DNA from: Coturnix japonica
Lineage: Eukaryota; Chordata; Aves; Galliformes; Phasianidae
DNA: 64,000 nucleotides
Direction: 5' to 3'
NCBI RefSeq assembly: GCF_001577835.2
Contig: NC_029516.1
Location: forward strand, 19,917,207 to 19,981,206
The position numbers and the translations under genes are program-made. The notes beneath the pieces are model-generated. The model saw only the letters and a program-made list of their open reading frames with translations, ran no database searches and was not told where the DNA came from. Positions 27,801 through 42,800 of the stretch are shown here, in pieces. Positions within the stretch are counted from its first letter, which is position 1; the number at the start of each line of letters is the position of its first letter.

Positions 27801-30800
27801 TTCTTGGTAGTTCTTAGATATCTACCTTTTACCAGTTTCTGGCTTTTCCTTTTCAAACACCCCAGTTTTCTTGGTCCTTAATTTCAAATGCCCTAAAGAT
27901 TTCTAATATTGTTTCCATAGAATCTGCCTATACCCCAAAAGTTAGAAACTGAAAAGAAAACAGACTGCTGTCATCAGATAAGAATAATAGGTTGGTTCTG
28001 TGTTGCCTTTCATTTCTCAGGGAAGTCAATGTACATATATATATATACACGTACATATACATTTATATATATGTATATATATAAACATAAGAATAAACTG
28101 GAAACAAAGTTTGCAAAGTATGTTTAAATTAAGTGATTATTAATGCCAGTGTCTAGAAAAGAGTAGCACAAAGCCTAGGGTTAAAGGTAAAACACTACCT
28201 TGCCTTCCCCCACTAACAAGTGGAACGAATTATACAGAATTGCTGGCTAGCATTTTTCTCATCCCTAGCATTGAATTTCCACACTAATCTGACTAAATGT
28301 TTTCTTCTTTTTTTGCTCTAGAGCAACACATAACTGGCTTCAACCTGCCTTAAGCAGTTCTTCTGTAATTATTTAAAAAGACTCTACCTTATCTAAGTCG
28401 AAAAAGAACTGAGTTAGCTAGGAAATAATTAAGTGCATATTCTTCATCTACAAGTTAAAGTTTATTTTTTATTATAATAGAATTATAAAAAGAGGGAGAA
28501 GACCTAAGGATGAAGAATTCATGTTTTTCTTCTTTCATGTTGGAAGCCCTGATGCTTTATTAAACCATGTCAATCTATAATTGCTCTTTCAAATGTGAAA
28601 AATACAAGAGTAAATGATTAAGGGTCTTCCCCTATTTAATGATGCATGAGGGCATCTACCTTACAACCCCAACTTCAATAAGTGGCATTATAATCACTTT
28701 TATAACATTTGGTTCATAGAAAAATTCCCATTAAAATGTTTCATTATATTTAACAATTTCAAGCATTTCATTAATCAGAAGCTGTGAAGTCAGTGGGGTT
28801 GCAGTGTTTAGTCTCCTCAGCATGGTGAACAAGAGAGGAGCTGCATGCCAGTAGAAGATGCAGCACTGCAAAATGCAATTGAAAAAGTAGTAGGTAAAAA
28901 GCAGAAACAAAGAAAATAAAACCACAGATACTTGCCAAGGAAGATGAAACCTTTTCCAACTCTTTTTAAATCGAGGCTGATTTCTGTATCACCTGAGGAT
29001 TCACACCTGTGTGCCCTGGTGGCGCAGTGGTAGCAATGCCGCGTTGCAACACCAGGACCCGGGTTCGAATCCCCCCTGTGGCGCAAGCGGTAGAAGTGCC
29101 GCTCTGCTACACAGAGGCTTGAATCCTGGGGGTTGGACTCGATGATCTCTAAGGTCCCTTCCAACCCGCACGAGACTATTATCCATTATTATTATCTATT
29201 ACCAAGAGACTTTCTGAAGAGTCAACCATTTGTGCTGCCCACATTACTTATGGTTGATCTTGTAGTTCAGACTGCTCTCTTTGTGGGACCAAAGAATCAA
29301 GAAACTTAGATGCTCCCTAGAGCTGACAGCTGGTACACTGAAGCAGTCAAAAACCCACGGTAAATGAAATTCTCTGAAAATGTGAAGCCAGTAGAGGAGG
29401 TTTGAATAGCACTTTACAATGCATCTGTAAAAAGTGGTGTCAACAAAATGAACATCAGCTGGGAAGTAGCCATAAATTCCCTTTTGGCAGTATGCGTTTA
29501 GTCAGAATTCAATCCAACTAGGAAATTATAAAACTGTCTTGCAGAAGTTTCAGAAGCAAACTTGTAAAAAAACTGACATGGACAGCACAAAGACCTGAAA
29601 GATGGGAAACATCATGAGATTCACAATTTGAGGCACACCTATCTTTCAATCACCACAGTCTTCTAACCGCTCCAGTTACAACAGAACAAGTGATGTCATG
29701 TTCACAAACACAAGCCAAAAAAAACTAGATAGCAGTGAGCACACATAGGAGGGTGACTTTGACCACAGTTCCCCAAAACACTAAAGTTCATACATTCAAG
29801 AAGACTCGAAGTAAGCTAAACCTGATTGTAGCCCCTTTATGATATTGGCATGAGGATTCTGTAAGCTTTCATCAGAGAACACCGAAGTAATTTCCTCAGT
29901 GATCAATTTTTGGTGGTGACAAACCAGCAGAGATATGCAGCACAGTCTATCAACAAATAGACCAAATCCCAATTTTCCTGTCCTCCAATTCTAAGGGAGT
30001 TCAATAACAAGAAAGGACACCCTCCTCCAGCAAGAGACAGCAGTGCATGGCAGTTCAAGCCAACACATCTTCTTGTCTAGATTCTTCAGATGAGAGCACT
30101 CCACCATCCCCAGCATCTCAGTCTTCACAGAAGCTGAGGAAGAAAGGAAATGCTCCCTCTGGAGGGAAGATGACTTCCTGATGCAAGAATGGAACAGGGA
30201 CTGTGAAGGAGGATGATTCTCCCAAAGAAACTAAGCTAACAAATGTTTTAAGGAGAAGATGGGTCTTGGGAAGATACCCCTCAAGTCTTGAGAGAAGCTT
30301 CTGGCTTTTAATGGAAAACGACATTACAGCTATTGCTCAACAAGTGCTGCCTGACTAAACACACCTATGATGAAACTTGACCTAAGCATGTAGATTGTTG
30401 TTATGCTTGTCAGAGACAACGGGTGCATTTCCTCTCATCCTACAGTAACCACCAATAAGAGGCAAAATAAATGTACCCTAAAAAGGCCATTTCAGTCAGT
30501 ACTTTGACGGTAAAGAGAGACTTGGTTGATGACATTTACATTTCACTTGCCCAGAATTAGATGACACAAACCGGTCTCTCAATGCCAGCCCAACTCAGCC
30601 AGACCTCAAGGGCAAAGCATCTGAGAAGGGTCATAAGAAGTGGCACTTGCCTTGCTGGAGGAAGGCAGCTCAGTTATACCACAGCAACTGAATAGTGAAA
30701 CTATTCCATGTTTCAAACAGACTCTGTTTCATGGTCTAAATTCTGCCTCCCAGCTTCAAGTTCTGAAACTGGAACAGAACAGGAGGAACCAGGTGGAATA

Positions 30801-33800
30801 AATCTCCTTCATACACTGGGGTTATTAACTGATAACCATGATGGCCCAAAGGGATCTGTGGCTATATTGAGTAAACTGAACAGCACTTCTCATCAAATCA
30901 GAACAGGAACTTAGTCATAGGAGTATTTTGCTTCCTGTCTCATTAATTTACTTTCTGCAAAGCCAATACCAATCTGCAATCTTTTCCAACATATGCATTT
31001 TTTACATTTATTTTTCTTTGCTAGAGGCAATGGAAGAATGAATGAACATAACAAGAAGATGCTATGAAACCAGTAACTGTCCAGCAGCAGAGGTATAGCT
31101 GTCAAGACAGAAATATCTAACAAGCCCAGAGTTTGGAAGCTTCATTGCATAAAATTAATTTAATCCATCAGAATGAGATCTTTTTTTTTTTCCTTCATTC
31201 TTGAGAATATCATGTTTAAAGCTCATTTTCCACATCAGCAGGAAAAGAAAAAGCCCACTTAGCAAATGCAAATCTTTCACAGGAAATGATTGGTATTGAT
31301 TTTCAAATGTACTGAGTAATGTGAAATCTCTTCCCACACAATGAAATCCTTTTACTTCTCACACTGAGTTTTAGGTTATCACTTGGGAGAGACCCTGTAA
31401 CTCCTAGATCATTGAATATGGTGCCTACAGTTTAAGCGGAGGGAATCAGTCCTCTAATTTATGGATGCAAAACAATTCACATCTTCCACAGTTCAAGTAC
31501 ACTAAAGATATGTAATACATACTAAGAAGAGGTTACATGCAAATGCAGACAGATGAACTCTGAAAGGCACTTACCATTTTGACTCTCCCAGCCCTGTACA
31601 GAAGTTGATAACCCTGAATGCACTGCAATAACTTAAAGTAATTGTGTAAAAACTGCTTCCAATAGTTTTATATGGTATTAAATTCACAGAATTAAGAAAA
31701 GTTTAAATTGCTTACTTTTTAAAATGCAGAACATCTAAAATACATCACTTTAACTATTTAAAAGTGTTTCAGATGCTCAAACTAAGTCACTTTAATTTAG
31801 GAAGTCTTTTGATATCTGCAGTTTTAAAATTCAACAAACTTTTACAATTACTCTAAAAATTCCTTCTCTTGATACCAATTCTTTCATTATTAAAAATATT
31901 TTTCATTCTAATTGTTCTGAATGCAGTTTTCAGCTAAGACTGCCCATTGCCCCTTTGATTTCAAGAGTCAAGAGACATAATAACTGAGTAATTTTTGTTA
32001 TATCTTCATTAAAAGAAAAAAATTGAGTATTTGAAAAAAAAAGGAAAAAAAATAGAGATTATAAGTCCTGAACTCCTACCCTCTCCTATCCACAAGAAAT
32101 GCACATCACAAGAGTATCAGCGTGAGCTTCCACATGCTGCTCTGATGTCTGTGTGTTCTAACCCAGGTCTTGAAAACTAAGTCTCTGGAAGCAAAGTTTA
32201 CAGAATGGATGACTGAAGAAAGTTCTGTTTTTCTTCAGTAGCATTAGCCTTTTGCCTGCAGTCTGAAGGGACTATTCTGACTATCTAGCTGGAGGTTCAA
32301 TATGCTACTTCCTTGTAGTTTATATGCTACTTTGTATGCAATATGCTACTTCCTCAATTTATTTCTGATCAAACTCAAGACAACTTTGAGAAACCCGTTC
32401 AATTTTGGCTTTTAAAAAAAAAAAGCATTTATGAAGTGCAGTCTAGTTCCCACTTACTCTCCTTTTGGGTAGGCTAAACACACTTCAGTTCCATTTTAAG
32501 CAGGTTTTCTAGGTATTCTTGGGCTACAAACAATTCACTGTGTTTGTAGTGTTCCCTCCTGAAAACCCTCCAGCTTCTCAAGATGCTGCCTGCAGGGCTC
32601 ACTGGAGATTTAGACAATCTCAGTCATTACTCCTGTTCCCAAACCCAAGAAAATTATAACTTCTGTATTTTAGATTGACATTACCCTGAGATTGAATTAA
32701 AATAAAACTAAACTAGGCATTGTATTAGCAGCTCAGCTGTATTATCCACTGCATCAGATAATTTTCATTCAAAGTGGCTACTTTATGGGATACAGCACAT
32801 CCCTCCTATGCCTCTCTTGAGAGGGAACTGCATTCTGTTTTCCTCGAGTCATTTAATTACATTACAACGTAGTTATTGCTTCATGACAACCTGTATGTCA
32901 CACAAAACAGACACCATTAAGTAAATATTCTGCACTGCTACTTACTGTTAATGTGACACATCGATCTGTACAAGATGTTCTGACTATCAGCAATGGTGGT
33001 GGAAACTTGTGTTCCAGATGTAAATACTAAATATTGACTAAAGGGAATTAAACCAGTTACTTTAAAAATAACTAAATTATCAGCCTTCAGTTTATTAAAT
33101 ATGTTCCATCTTTACTGACCTGAAAAAGCCTAATAATGTTCCACATAAATCTTACTATAAAAAAACTATTATAAGAAAACTATTAAACATTATAGTCATT
33201 AAAAGTAAGTTCTAAGGACAACTAAAGACATAGCAAACATACAGTCTCCTAGATTTTAGTAGTTTTGTGATACAGCTATTGCTTCTGAAAACCCACGCAG
33301 TCATTTCTGGTCAAAACCTCGTGTAATACAGATTGCTTGCATGTGTAATCTTGAAAATCAGCTACAGCATTCTTCTGTAAGCATTAAGTTGTTAGATGAC
33401 AACCATTTGGCAGTTCTAGGCACTGAAGATTACTCACCCTTGAAGGTCTCACTGCAGTATAAATTACTGAAAAATGAACCCCTCGCTCCTGCAGATCCCT
33501 GGTCAGTCTTCCAATTATTTTGTCTATAAATAGAAACATGTATAATTTAACAAATGCTGTATGCTGAGGAAGCCATAATCCTACAGTAGCCAGCAAAGTA
33601 ATGAGAAAGATGCTTAAGCTTATTTAGTTTATTTATGCAGTTTAGTTGCTGGTACCATTCATATGTCAGTAGGTACAAATGGGATAAGACGTGTTCAGTG
33701 TCCTGAAAATTGAACAATTCAGTGAGACGATACAAAAACAAATGTGCTAAAAGCTGTACAGGAAAAAAAAAAAAAAAGAAAAAAAAGAAGATAGTTTTGA

Positions 33801-36800
33801 AGCTGACAAGTAAATACAAGAAAAATAATACCTGAAACACAGAAGTGTGAGAAATTCAATGCAAGAGAAGAATAAATCCTTCAAGAGATGAAAGCAGGAT
33901 GCATATCCTGTCAGTCAAGTGACCAGTTAATAAATAAATAACTAATAAAGCTGAACTAGTAACAGTCTGTGAATTACAAAGCACAGAGAACAACAGATCA
34001 CTGAGAAGCAATACTCAAAATAGCAGCAGTACTTTGCCTGGGACATGATATGTATAATATTGGCCTTGGCATTCTTTTTTTGCTTCAGTGGATTTAAAGC
34101 TTGATTCTGTACTCTCAACAGAATGCAGAATGGAAAATTTTTCTGTTGACTAAAGTGGATAGCAAGGTAGAAATACGCTGACATATTCCTGAAAAAGGAA
34201 GGAAAATTAAATAAGGAAGAGAGGATCTCTCAGTGTGGTCCAAGGAACTGTGCAGAAGACTCACTTTTAGCTCTGAAATGACAGGTAGCTGTGACAAAGA
34301 ATTAGAATTAGTAAGCATTTTCAACCTGTGTGCAGAAATATTAACATCTACTTATGATGAGGAACATAATAGTAGTGATTCAAGAACTGATATTAGAATT
34401 GTCATTAGGACTAAGAAAGAAATAAGCCAGCAGACTGACACAGGTTGTGCCACTTCACTACTTGTCCGTGTAATACTCTAGTGAACAGCTATTACAAAGC
34501 CTGTACAAGCAGGTTTCCTAGATTACAAGGTTATACTTTACAGAAAATTATATTTTATTTTCACGTACTGGAAGTGGAGCTTATATTATTACCCTTTTTA
34601 ACCTCTTTAACTTACAGAATCACATAGACTCACTGAATCCCATAATTGCAGGGTTTGGAAGAGCTTTCTGGAGATCATCTAGTCCAACAAGCCTCTAAAG
34701 AAAGTTCCCTAAAGTAGGTCACACAGAAAAGCAACCAGGTTGGTTTTGAGTATCTACAGAGAAACAGACTCCACAGTCCCCCTGCACAGCCTGTTCCAGT
34801 GCTCTATCAGCCTCAAAGTGAAGAAGTTTTTCTCTTGCTCAGATGGAATTCCCTGTATTTCAGTTTGTGCCCTTTGTGTCTTGTCCTGCTGCTGAGCACC
34901 ACTGCTGGTCCCATGCACTTCAATCCCACTCTTCAGATATTTTTAAGTGTTGACAAGGTCCTCTCTCAGCCTTCTCTTTTTTAAGCTGAGCAGCCCCATA
35001 TCACAAGTCACTCAGCTTTTTCTCATATGGGAGATGCTCCATGCCCAGCATCATCTTTGTAGCCCTCCGCTGGACTCACTCTAGTAGTTCCCTTTCTTTC
35101 TTGAACCAAGGAGCCCAAAACTGGACACAGTACTCCAGATATGGCCTCAAGACAGAGAAGAAAGGAATGATCACCTCTGCTGACCTGCTGGTCGTGTTTT
35201 TTTTTAATGCACTCCAGAATACCATTGGTCTTCTTGGCCATAAGGGCATGCTGAGCTACTTTCCAGTAGGCCAGCCCCTAAACTGCACTCATGCATGGTT
35301 GTTATTCCTCTTCAGGTGTAGGACTCTACACTTGCCCATGTTGAACCTCATCAGGCTTCTCAACCCAACTATCCAGCCTGTTCAAGTCTCACTGATTGGT
35401 AGCATAACCTTCTTGTGTGTTAACCACTCATCTCAGCTTTGTGTCATCAGTAAATCTTCTTAGGGTGCACTTCATTCTGGTCATCAATGAAGAAACTGAA
35501 CAAGATGGGACCCAGTACTGACCCAAGGGGAACAGCCTCAGCTATAAGCCTCTAACTGGAAATCATGCCACTGATCACAACCCTGTGAGCTGTGACACTG
35601 GCTTCCTGGCTGAGTAAAATGCCTAGTTTTTGTGAAGATGTAAGTATTACTTTTTATGTAAGGTTGCATAACAGTTGTTTGCAAGCTGATTTCCTCATGT
35701 CAGTCAAGAATCATAGCTGTGTAAAGTTTCCTTCTAAAAAATTATCATTAAAAACATCTACTATTAAATAAGAAGCAGACTTGGTCAGAAAATCAAGTGT
35801 GTATACACTACTAGTGAAATTATACTGGGTGTAGGTGTCCAAGGAATTACATAATGTAGATTAGTATGCAAATCTACATGCACTGAGGGTAGTTCATCAG
35901 AAATTCTCAGCAGCCTCAGCCAGACCTTACAGGAAGAAAAATACTGCATTGAAAAATGCACAGATTGTGGGGTTTTTTTCTTCCATTAAAACAACTGATT
36001 ACCTTATGAAATGACACACAATTTACATTTTGCTTCACTAAGGAGCTACGTGTAACTATAGTTACCACTAAAATCTACAACTTTAGCCTTTGGGAAGATT
36101 CTAGAGGAAATTTCTTCATTCATTCACAGTAAAATTGATACAGATCTTTGTTTTTATGTGATCAAGACTCCCCCATGCCAGACACCTTGCTAACGAAGGA
36201 TTTGCAGACCTCCCAGGAAAACAGCCATGATTTGTCCACTCTATCTTGAAGTACTGGAACTGCTTGCCTACATGGGAACATCAGTTAATCCAGACTCTTT
36301 CTGTAGTGGAAAAAGAGGCATCTCCAGATGGTGATATTAATGTTGGAGGGATTTTAGAGTGGTATTATTGCAGGTATTTTAGTCAGTATGAATCTAAGAA
36401 ACACTATGTAGGTCTATGAATTTGAAACAGTTTGTCCAGGATAACCCTCTGCAGTTAGCTTAATTGCATGCTATGCTCTGGTGGATGGATTAAACTTTTC
36501 TGTCTCATTGAAGACATGTCCCCTGAATTTCACCAGGGACTGCAGGATTAGTGCTGTTATTAATTTCTAATCTACTTTACTTTCATTGCATGCTTTTACA
36601 TATGGATGGAATGGATAGAGGAACTGAGAGGGAGAAAAGGAAAAAGAAATAAAGAATGTATACTATGGATAAGAGGGAAAGAAAGGAATAGAGCAAGATG
36701 GGGGGGGGGGAGTGGGATGAGAGAGGAGAAAGAGTGGAATAAACTGAGAATCAGAGCAGAAAGAAGAATACACACAAAGAATTAAAGAGCCTCATTCTTA

Positions 36801-39800
36801 CACAGAGTCATAGGCAGCTTTAACATTAATTCTGAGGTATGCGGCACACAACAGGTAGGACTGATAAGGCATAGTGCAACCTTCTGAGCAGAGAAACGTT
36901 CAGGAGAACTGGCAAAACCTGTGTAATAATCTCAAACACTATTCCAGGCAAATGAAAGAAAGAAATACTGCAAAGCAACACACACACAGCACAGCAAAAA
37001 GCAAGAAGAAATGTATGTTCTGGTTGGGTTAAGGCTGAGAAAGGAGGATTCATTCTCTAAAAACCTTGTTACAATTTAAAAAAAAAAAGAGAGAGAGAGA
37101 AAGAAATAGCATTTCTACCACTTGTTTTATAGAAATTACCCAATATCTGCCTATCTGTGCATGTATGAAAGGAGAGACTGGAAACAATTCTGAATCTGCA
37201 AAACTTTAAGAGGGTTTGAATTCTGAATTCCAGTTTGGATTTTGTAATGAGTCTCATTTTAATAACGTGCTAAAACTCCTCCTTAGTCCAGCTCCTGGAG
37301 TGCTCAGAACCACACATTTCCTCTGGGCAGAATCTGAGCCCATTTGCTCTGTCTGACAGAGACTGCTGTCTGCAGTGAGTAAAACAGCAGGAGAGATTTC
37401 TCTGATGTCTGATAGCAGCAGATTTTAAAACCCTCTACAGCAGAAAGGAATTAAGTTGATGTGACAAACAAGAGTCTTTGCGAACTTCTAGGCAGGATAA
37501 TACAGATCTGCCCTCGTTTACTATGGGTTTACAGTTAATACTGTGCAAAAATTACAAGCAGTACTGTACTGGTTAACAATTCTCTTGTCACATTAAAGAT
37601 GTGATACACACCTTGGTATCTTTGTTTGCTTATCCAGATAGTGCTAGCAGCACTCACTCCATAACAAACACCAATAATTCATGGCCTTGCAAGCCCCTTT
37701 GACCTTGACAGATGTCCTGACAACAGTATTCTGCAAATGGCTATGGTCATCCGGCAGCAAGTGCTTGGACACCCACACTTGCCCGACCACGGGAACTGGG
37801 ATCTTTCTCTGGCAGCTTTGCTATGACCCTCCCAAGTCTGTCCTTTCCACTGCATAGATTTCAGTAGGATAACTTTAAAAAACTGCAGCTCAGCAGCTTG
37901 CATGTGAATTAAAATTTCCCGCTGATGACATCTGCAGGTTCTACTCTGCAGTGTGTTCAGATGTGCCAGAACGTGAGTATTTAGCCTACATTATCACTTT
38001 TCTAGAGCATAACTGCAGCTCTGAACACAGTGCAAAGATTTTGCACTTGGCCATACGAAGCAGCACATCTTCTGCAATCCACACACCTTTTTCCTGAGAG
38101 CAGGTAGTTGACACTAATCACAAAGCTGGTATAGCCTGTTCCTGTGTCACTCCAAAGGTCTCCCATTAACTTTGCTGTTCCAAAACAAAAACAGCCTGAA
38201 ACAGGGTCTGGGAGGCCTGTTCTTGTGCTTGTGCAGCTGATGAAAGAAATGTCCCATAAAAAAAGATGGTAATGTTTAGCCAAGGCCAACATTAAGTCAA
38301 AGCTTTTGGAGACAAGAAGGACGAACTGAAAAGTAATGGTTTTAAACTGAAAGAGGGTATATTTAGGATATAATTAAGACATTCTTTACTCAGAGGCTGC
38401 TGATGCACAGAAATAAGTGGTCCAGAGAAGCTGTGCATGCACCATCCCTGGAGGTGTTCAGTGCTACGTTGGATGGGACCCTGGGCAGCCTGACTTGGTG
38501 GGAGGTGCCTTGTCCACGGCAGGGATTTGGAATGCCTATGGCAATGGTGAATAATCACCACATTTCAAGACACAGAGATGTATCCAATTCAGTGGATTTT
38601 GAATTAGTTACTCAGTAGTTTAACAGGTTGATAATTGGCTGCTTATAGGCATGTAGATGGCAGAAAAAGCTTTAAATAGTGTTATAACAAAATCTGGAAA
38701 AAACAGGAAATACAATCTATTCAAGCAAAAACAGGCTTAAGTGGTGAAATGTTGTTATGTCCTGGCTATATTGCTTACCATTTTCAGCAATTGCTTCCAG
38801 GGTGGAAATCTCACTACAAAGAAGTGGGAGAAAAATAATTAAATTTTTTTTCTAGACAACAATGTGAATCAGAAATGTATACAGGTATATACTAATCAGC
38901 ACATTACTTTCAGCAGACTACAAAGTTTTTTCATCTTTTTCTCATCTCCTCCTTATGAACTTCTTCTGCACAGCACTTCATACAAGGACCACATCTTTAG
39001 CTGCTTCCTCCAAACCCTCAAATGTCCTTAGCTGCAGAGAAGCCAAATCATTGATCTTTTGACCATTCTCTCCTCAGATTTCCTTGCACTTTGTGGTGTT
39101 AATTAGTCTGAAATTTGTACATGAGCTCTTCTGAATGGGCCTCACATCTTTATTTGTGCAATTTTTAATTGCGTACTCTTAGGGCCCAGCCATATATGCA
39201 CCATACAACGACATGTATAAATGCCCAAGAAACAGTTTAGGAGAAGGAAAGTGCAGGATAAGCTGAGCAGAGACTCTGGGCTCACTGTACCCATGCCTTA
39301 TACTTCCTACACCAACAATGCTGTCCTCAGTACGACTTCACAGCTTTCAGTATGACATGATACAAATAGCAGACAATCTAGATCAGCTCCATGACCCACA
39401 GCCAGTGGCCAAGAGTACTCTATACCAGACAATCCACAGTGGTGTAAAAGCCCTACAGGTAACAGCCAGACACTAGCATTCACCTGAAAGGAAGACTTTG
39501 CCTCCATTAGGCAGCAGTTACAGGTCAGGAAACAAGAAGCTTTATAGCCTTCCTATTTCTTTAAGACTGATGAAAACCAGTCTTCTTATTCATACTAAAT
39601 TCTAGGATGTTTATTTGTTTATCTTTCCTGCCAGTTCTTTGACCCCTGGAATGTCTTCTAGCAATTAATTCAGCAGGTTAATCACATGTTGCATAAAATA
39701 ACTCAGCTTTTCTGCTTAAAGAGTGCTGCCATTTAGTTTATTAGTTGTCCCTTTGTTCTCATATAATGAAGCAGACAAAATAGTAATGCATGACTGACTT

Positions 39801-42800
39801 TCTCAATGTAATTCAGTTATTATACCTGGTAAGCTCATCAGAGGACATTAAAAAACACTGAATTCACACTTGCTGGAAAAGTAACTTTGTTAACTCTGTA
39901 AACTACTCTTTGGATTCTTAAATTTCCCGAACATAGCTGATATTTTCAAAAAGCTGTAAAAATCTTGCATACATTTGGGTCAATGTGTTTGTGACAAGGT
40001 CCTACCTGGTAGGTGGTTGTAGCTCAGTTACAAGTAAGAATGGTTTAGATGCATTCACTTCCAGCTGAGAGATATCAAGATTTGTCAAGGTTTTCAAATC
40101 CCAATCTCCTGATGCCTGAAGAAAGCTCAAAAGATCCCTGGTAGCCCTGCAGTCAACAGCAGGCAAAACTAAAGATGAAGGCGAAGACTGAAGAATTTCC
40201 TGTAACAAATGTATAGACAGTTTATTTAATTAGTTAATATTAAACACAAATCATTTATTTTCTCTATCCTTCATTTAATATTAAAGGTGAGAAAACAGCG
40301 TGGTAAACACTTAGTAAGCTCTCACCAGCCTGATGCTGGCTGCAGGCTGCTCCTGGAAAGGTGCAGTGAACTGACATCTCCATCACTCATACTCCTGCAC
40401 TGTTTTGGAGCAAGCTTAAGACACACTGTGACCTCAAAATCTCACTGCCTTTTCCATGAGTATAATGGAAAAGGAGAGGCAGATGGTGCGGAAGTTCTCA
40501 AGGTGAGGAAGAAGGTGGAGAGTGTACTGGAGAATATGAGGCAAAAAGATGAGGCATCAGAGGGCCATGAGACAGGAAATAAATGGCTTCGTAGGTGAAA
40601 ACCATCAATGTTGGAAACTTCAGCTCTAGTTAGTAGGGAGTGATACTTCACTTAACAAATTACCTTCCTTTGTGTTGTGGTTTAGCGTGCAATACAGATG
40701 ATGTCTAATTCGTAACTATTAATTAAACAAATCTGCATATTTTAGGATCTACACAACAGTTGTCACCATGAGCTCTAAGAGAGCAAACCTTAAGCATTCA
40801 AGGAGCCAGTTCACATTGTGCCCTGGGGTTCTGCTTGAGAGGGTTTATGGTCCAGGACAGCTGGCTACTTTTCAAGAACCACCTCTTAAAAGCCCACTAG
40901 CATGTAAACCCATTGTATCGTAAGTCAAGAGAGCAGAGCAGAACACTGACTTAGCTAAACAAGGAACTTGTTTATGTATGACCTCTGGAAGGCATGTCCA
41001 GTGACAAGAGAGGCTGAGGACACCTGAGCTGTCTAGACTGGATGAGGCCAAGAGGCAACCTCATTGCTCTCTGCAGCTCCCTGAGGAAGGAAACTGGAGA
41101 GGGTGTTGCCACGCTCTGCTCCTGGGATCTAATGATAGAATGCATGGGAACAGAACAAAGATGCACCAGGAGAAATTCAATGCACCATTCTGAGATTCAG
41201 TATGAAAAATTTCATGTTAGAAACTGGAACAGACTTCCTATAGTGGCAGATGATCCCCTTCCCTGTGAGTGTTAAAAATCTGGACAATACCCTCACTTTA
41301 ACTCCTGACTGGCCCTGAAGAAGTCGGGCAGTTGGACTTTTGAAGGTCCCTCCCAATTGAACTGAACGATTCTCTTTTTGGTATGGAGGCACACACAAAC
41401 TTCATATTGAGTGCTTTCTTTCTGTCTATCTATTCAAAACACAGATTACAAGGCTCAGGCTGAGACGGCTCAAATAATGAAGCACCAGGGTATCTATTAT
41501 AATTCTCATTGATGAGTTTCTGATGAGAACTCTTGAGTAAAATGAATTCTAAACATTCTTGTTCTATAAATTTGAAGCCTGCACAGCTGAAAAACACCTT
41601 CCCAAAGATTTTTCTGAACGATAAAATACACTTGAAAAATTCCGGGTAAGAACATAAATGACAGAGAGTTGAGAAGGATCAAAACTGATGTGCACAAAAT
41701 TTCATACGAAGATTTGAACATTTTTTTCCTGAGTTCCAGTTTACAACTTGTTAACTTTGCTTTCACATTTTTTATATTTAACTCTTAGATCAAGTCTGTC
41801 ACTTCATCCAACATTCAAATATCCGAGTTGTTAGAGACTCTTTTTCTCCCACTTAGTGATATGTGTTGTGGTGTTGCTAACACTTTTCCCCTCCTACTCT
41901 TTTTTCTTTTTGTCTGTTCTCTGACTGCCTACCACTTTTCTGGCCTCCTCAGTTCCTTTCTAAATGCTTGCACGTTTTCCTTCCTAAGTAAAGGTTAGTT
42001 ATTTCCACATTTCCATAGATGCTCATACAGGAGGACTATGTAGTATTGACTGATTTGCCATACTGATAGAAAAATAACCACAGAAACTAAAATAGATCAG
42101 AAAACACCGATCTCATTTACAAGTCTTTGAGCAGGGTGCTTAGCACCTCCTAGAAGGAAAGGATGATATATTCACTTCTAGTTTGTTTTGCATATATGAA
42201 TTTATAGCTAAAATCCTGAGCAACATTCCAACAGTCAATTATTTCTTTTAATATTTTAATCCCCCACTGCTTAGCAGCAGCCAGAATGGCAACAGCCAAT
42301 TCTACCAAGGATATATATTAAGCAGTTTACTCATTTATTATAGAATAAGAGATAAAATGCATAATTACTGAGTAATGTCTGAGCTGTGCCTCTGCTTCTA
42401 ACCAATCCTGCAGTGCCATCTGTCTCAGCTTCCAGCCATTTGTATTCAACCATTTTCCATTCGAAGAGCACACACAGCTGGATATCTCCTCATTAGCATC
42501 AGACAGACATTTTGATCACATGCATCTTGACATTTGACCACTGTACACTTGTTCTTAAAATGCCAGTATGTTGCTCTAAGCATTCTGGCATTTCAGGTAC
42601 CACGAGCATTCAAAATACCAAACCTCCAGAAGAGGACAGAGAGTGAAGAGGACGACTGAGAAACACCTGGCACTGCATTCTGCAAAACGTCTAAACAAAA
42701 AGGTATAACCGCATAGTAGCTGGCAAGGGAACAGGGGAAAAAAATCCTCCGACTGACCTGATGACTGATAGCACAAATTCCTACACTGAGAATTTTTAAT

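Larger units (their letters stand above)
13697..33437 (-). other. Intron 6 of the Ac45 gene (19.7 kb)
   Basis: It holds CR1 copies at 18258-19040, 19245-19815 and 25983-26225, an older CR1/L3-like remnant around 27125-27530, a mariner end at 26814-26875, a dimeric SINE at 29011-29184 and an AT microsatellite at 28027-28086. The remainder is AT-rich and unrecognised. Confidence 0.85.
33524..38778 (-). other. Intron 5 of the Ac45 gene
   Basis: A 5.3-kb intron holding a 1-kb CR1 copy (34616-35640), a 3' CR1 piece (38318-38535), an A-run at 33762-33778, a G-run near 36702 and a purine GA-repeat at 37077-37107. Confidence 0.85.

Noticed and set aside
29011-29184. Functional tRNA gene
   Set aside because: The A and B boxes occur in a dimer joined to a CR1 tail and recur at 57897, so this is a SINE.
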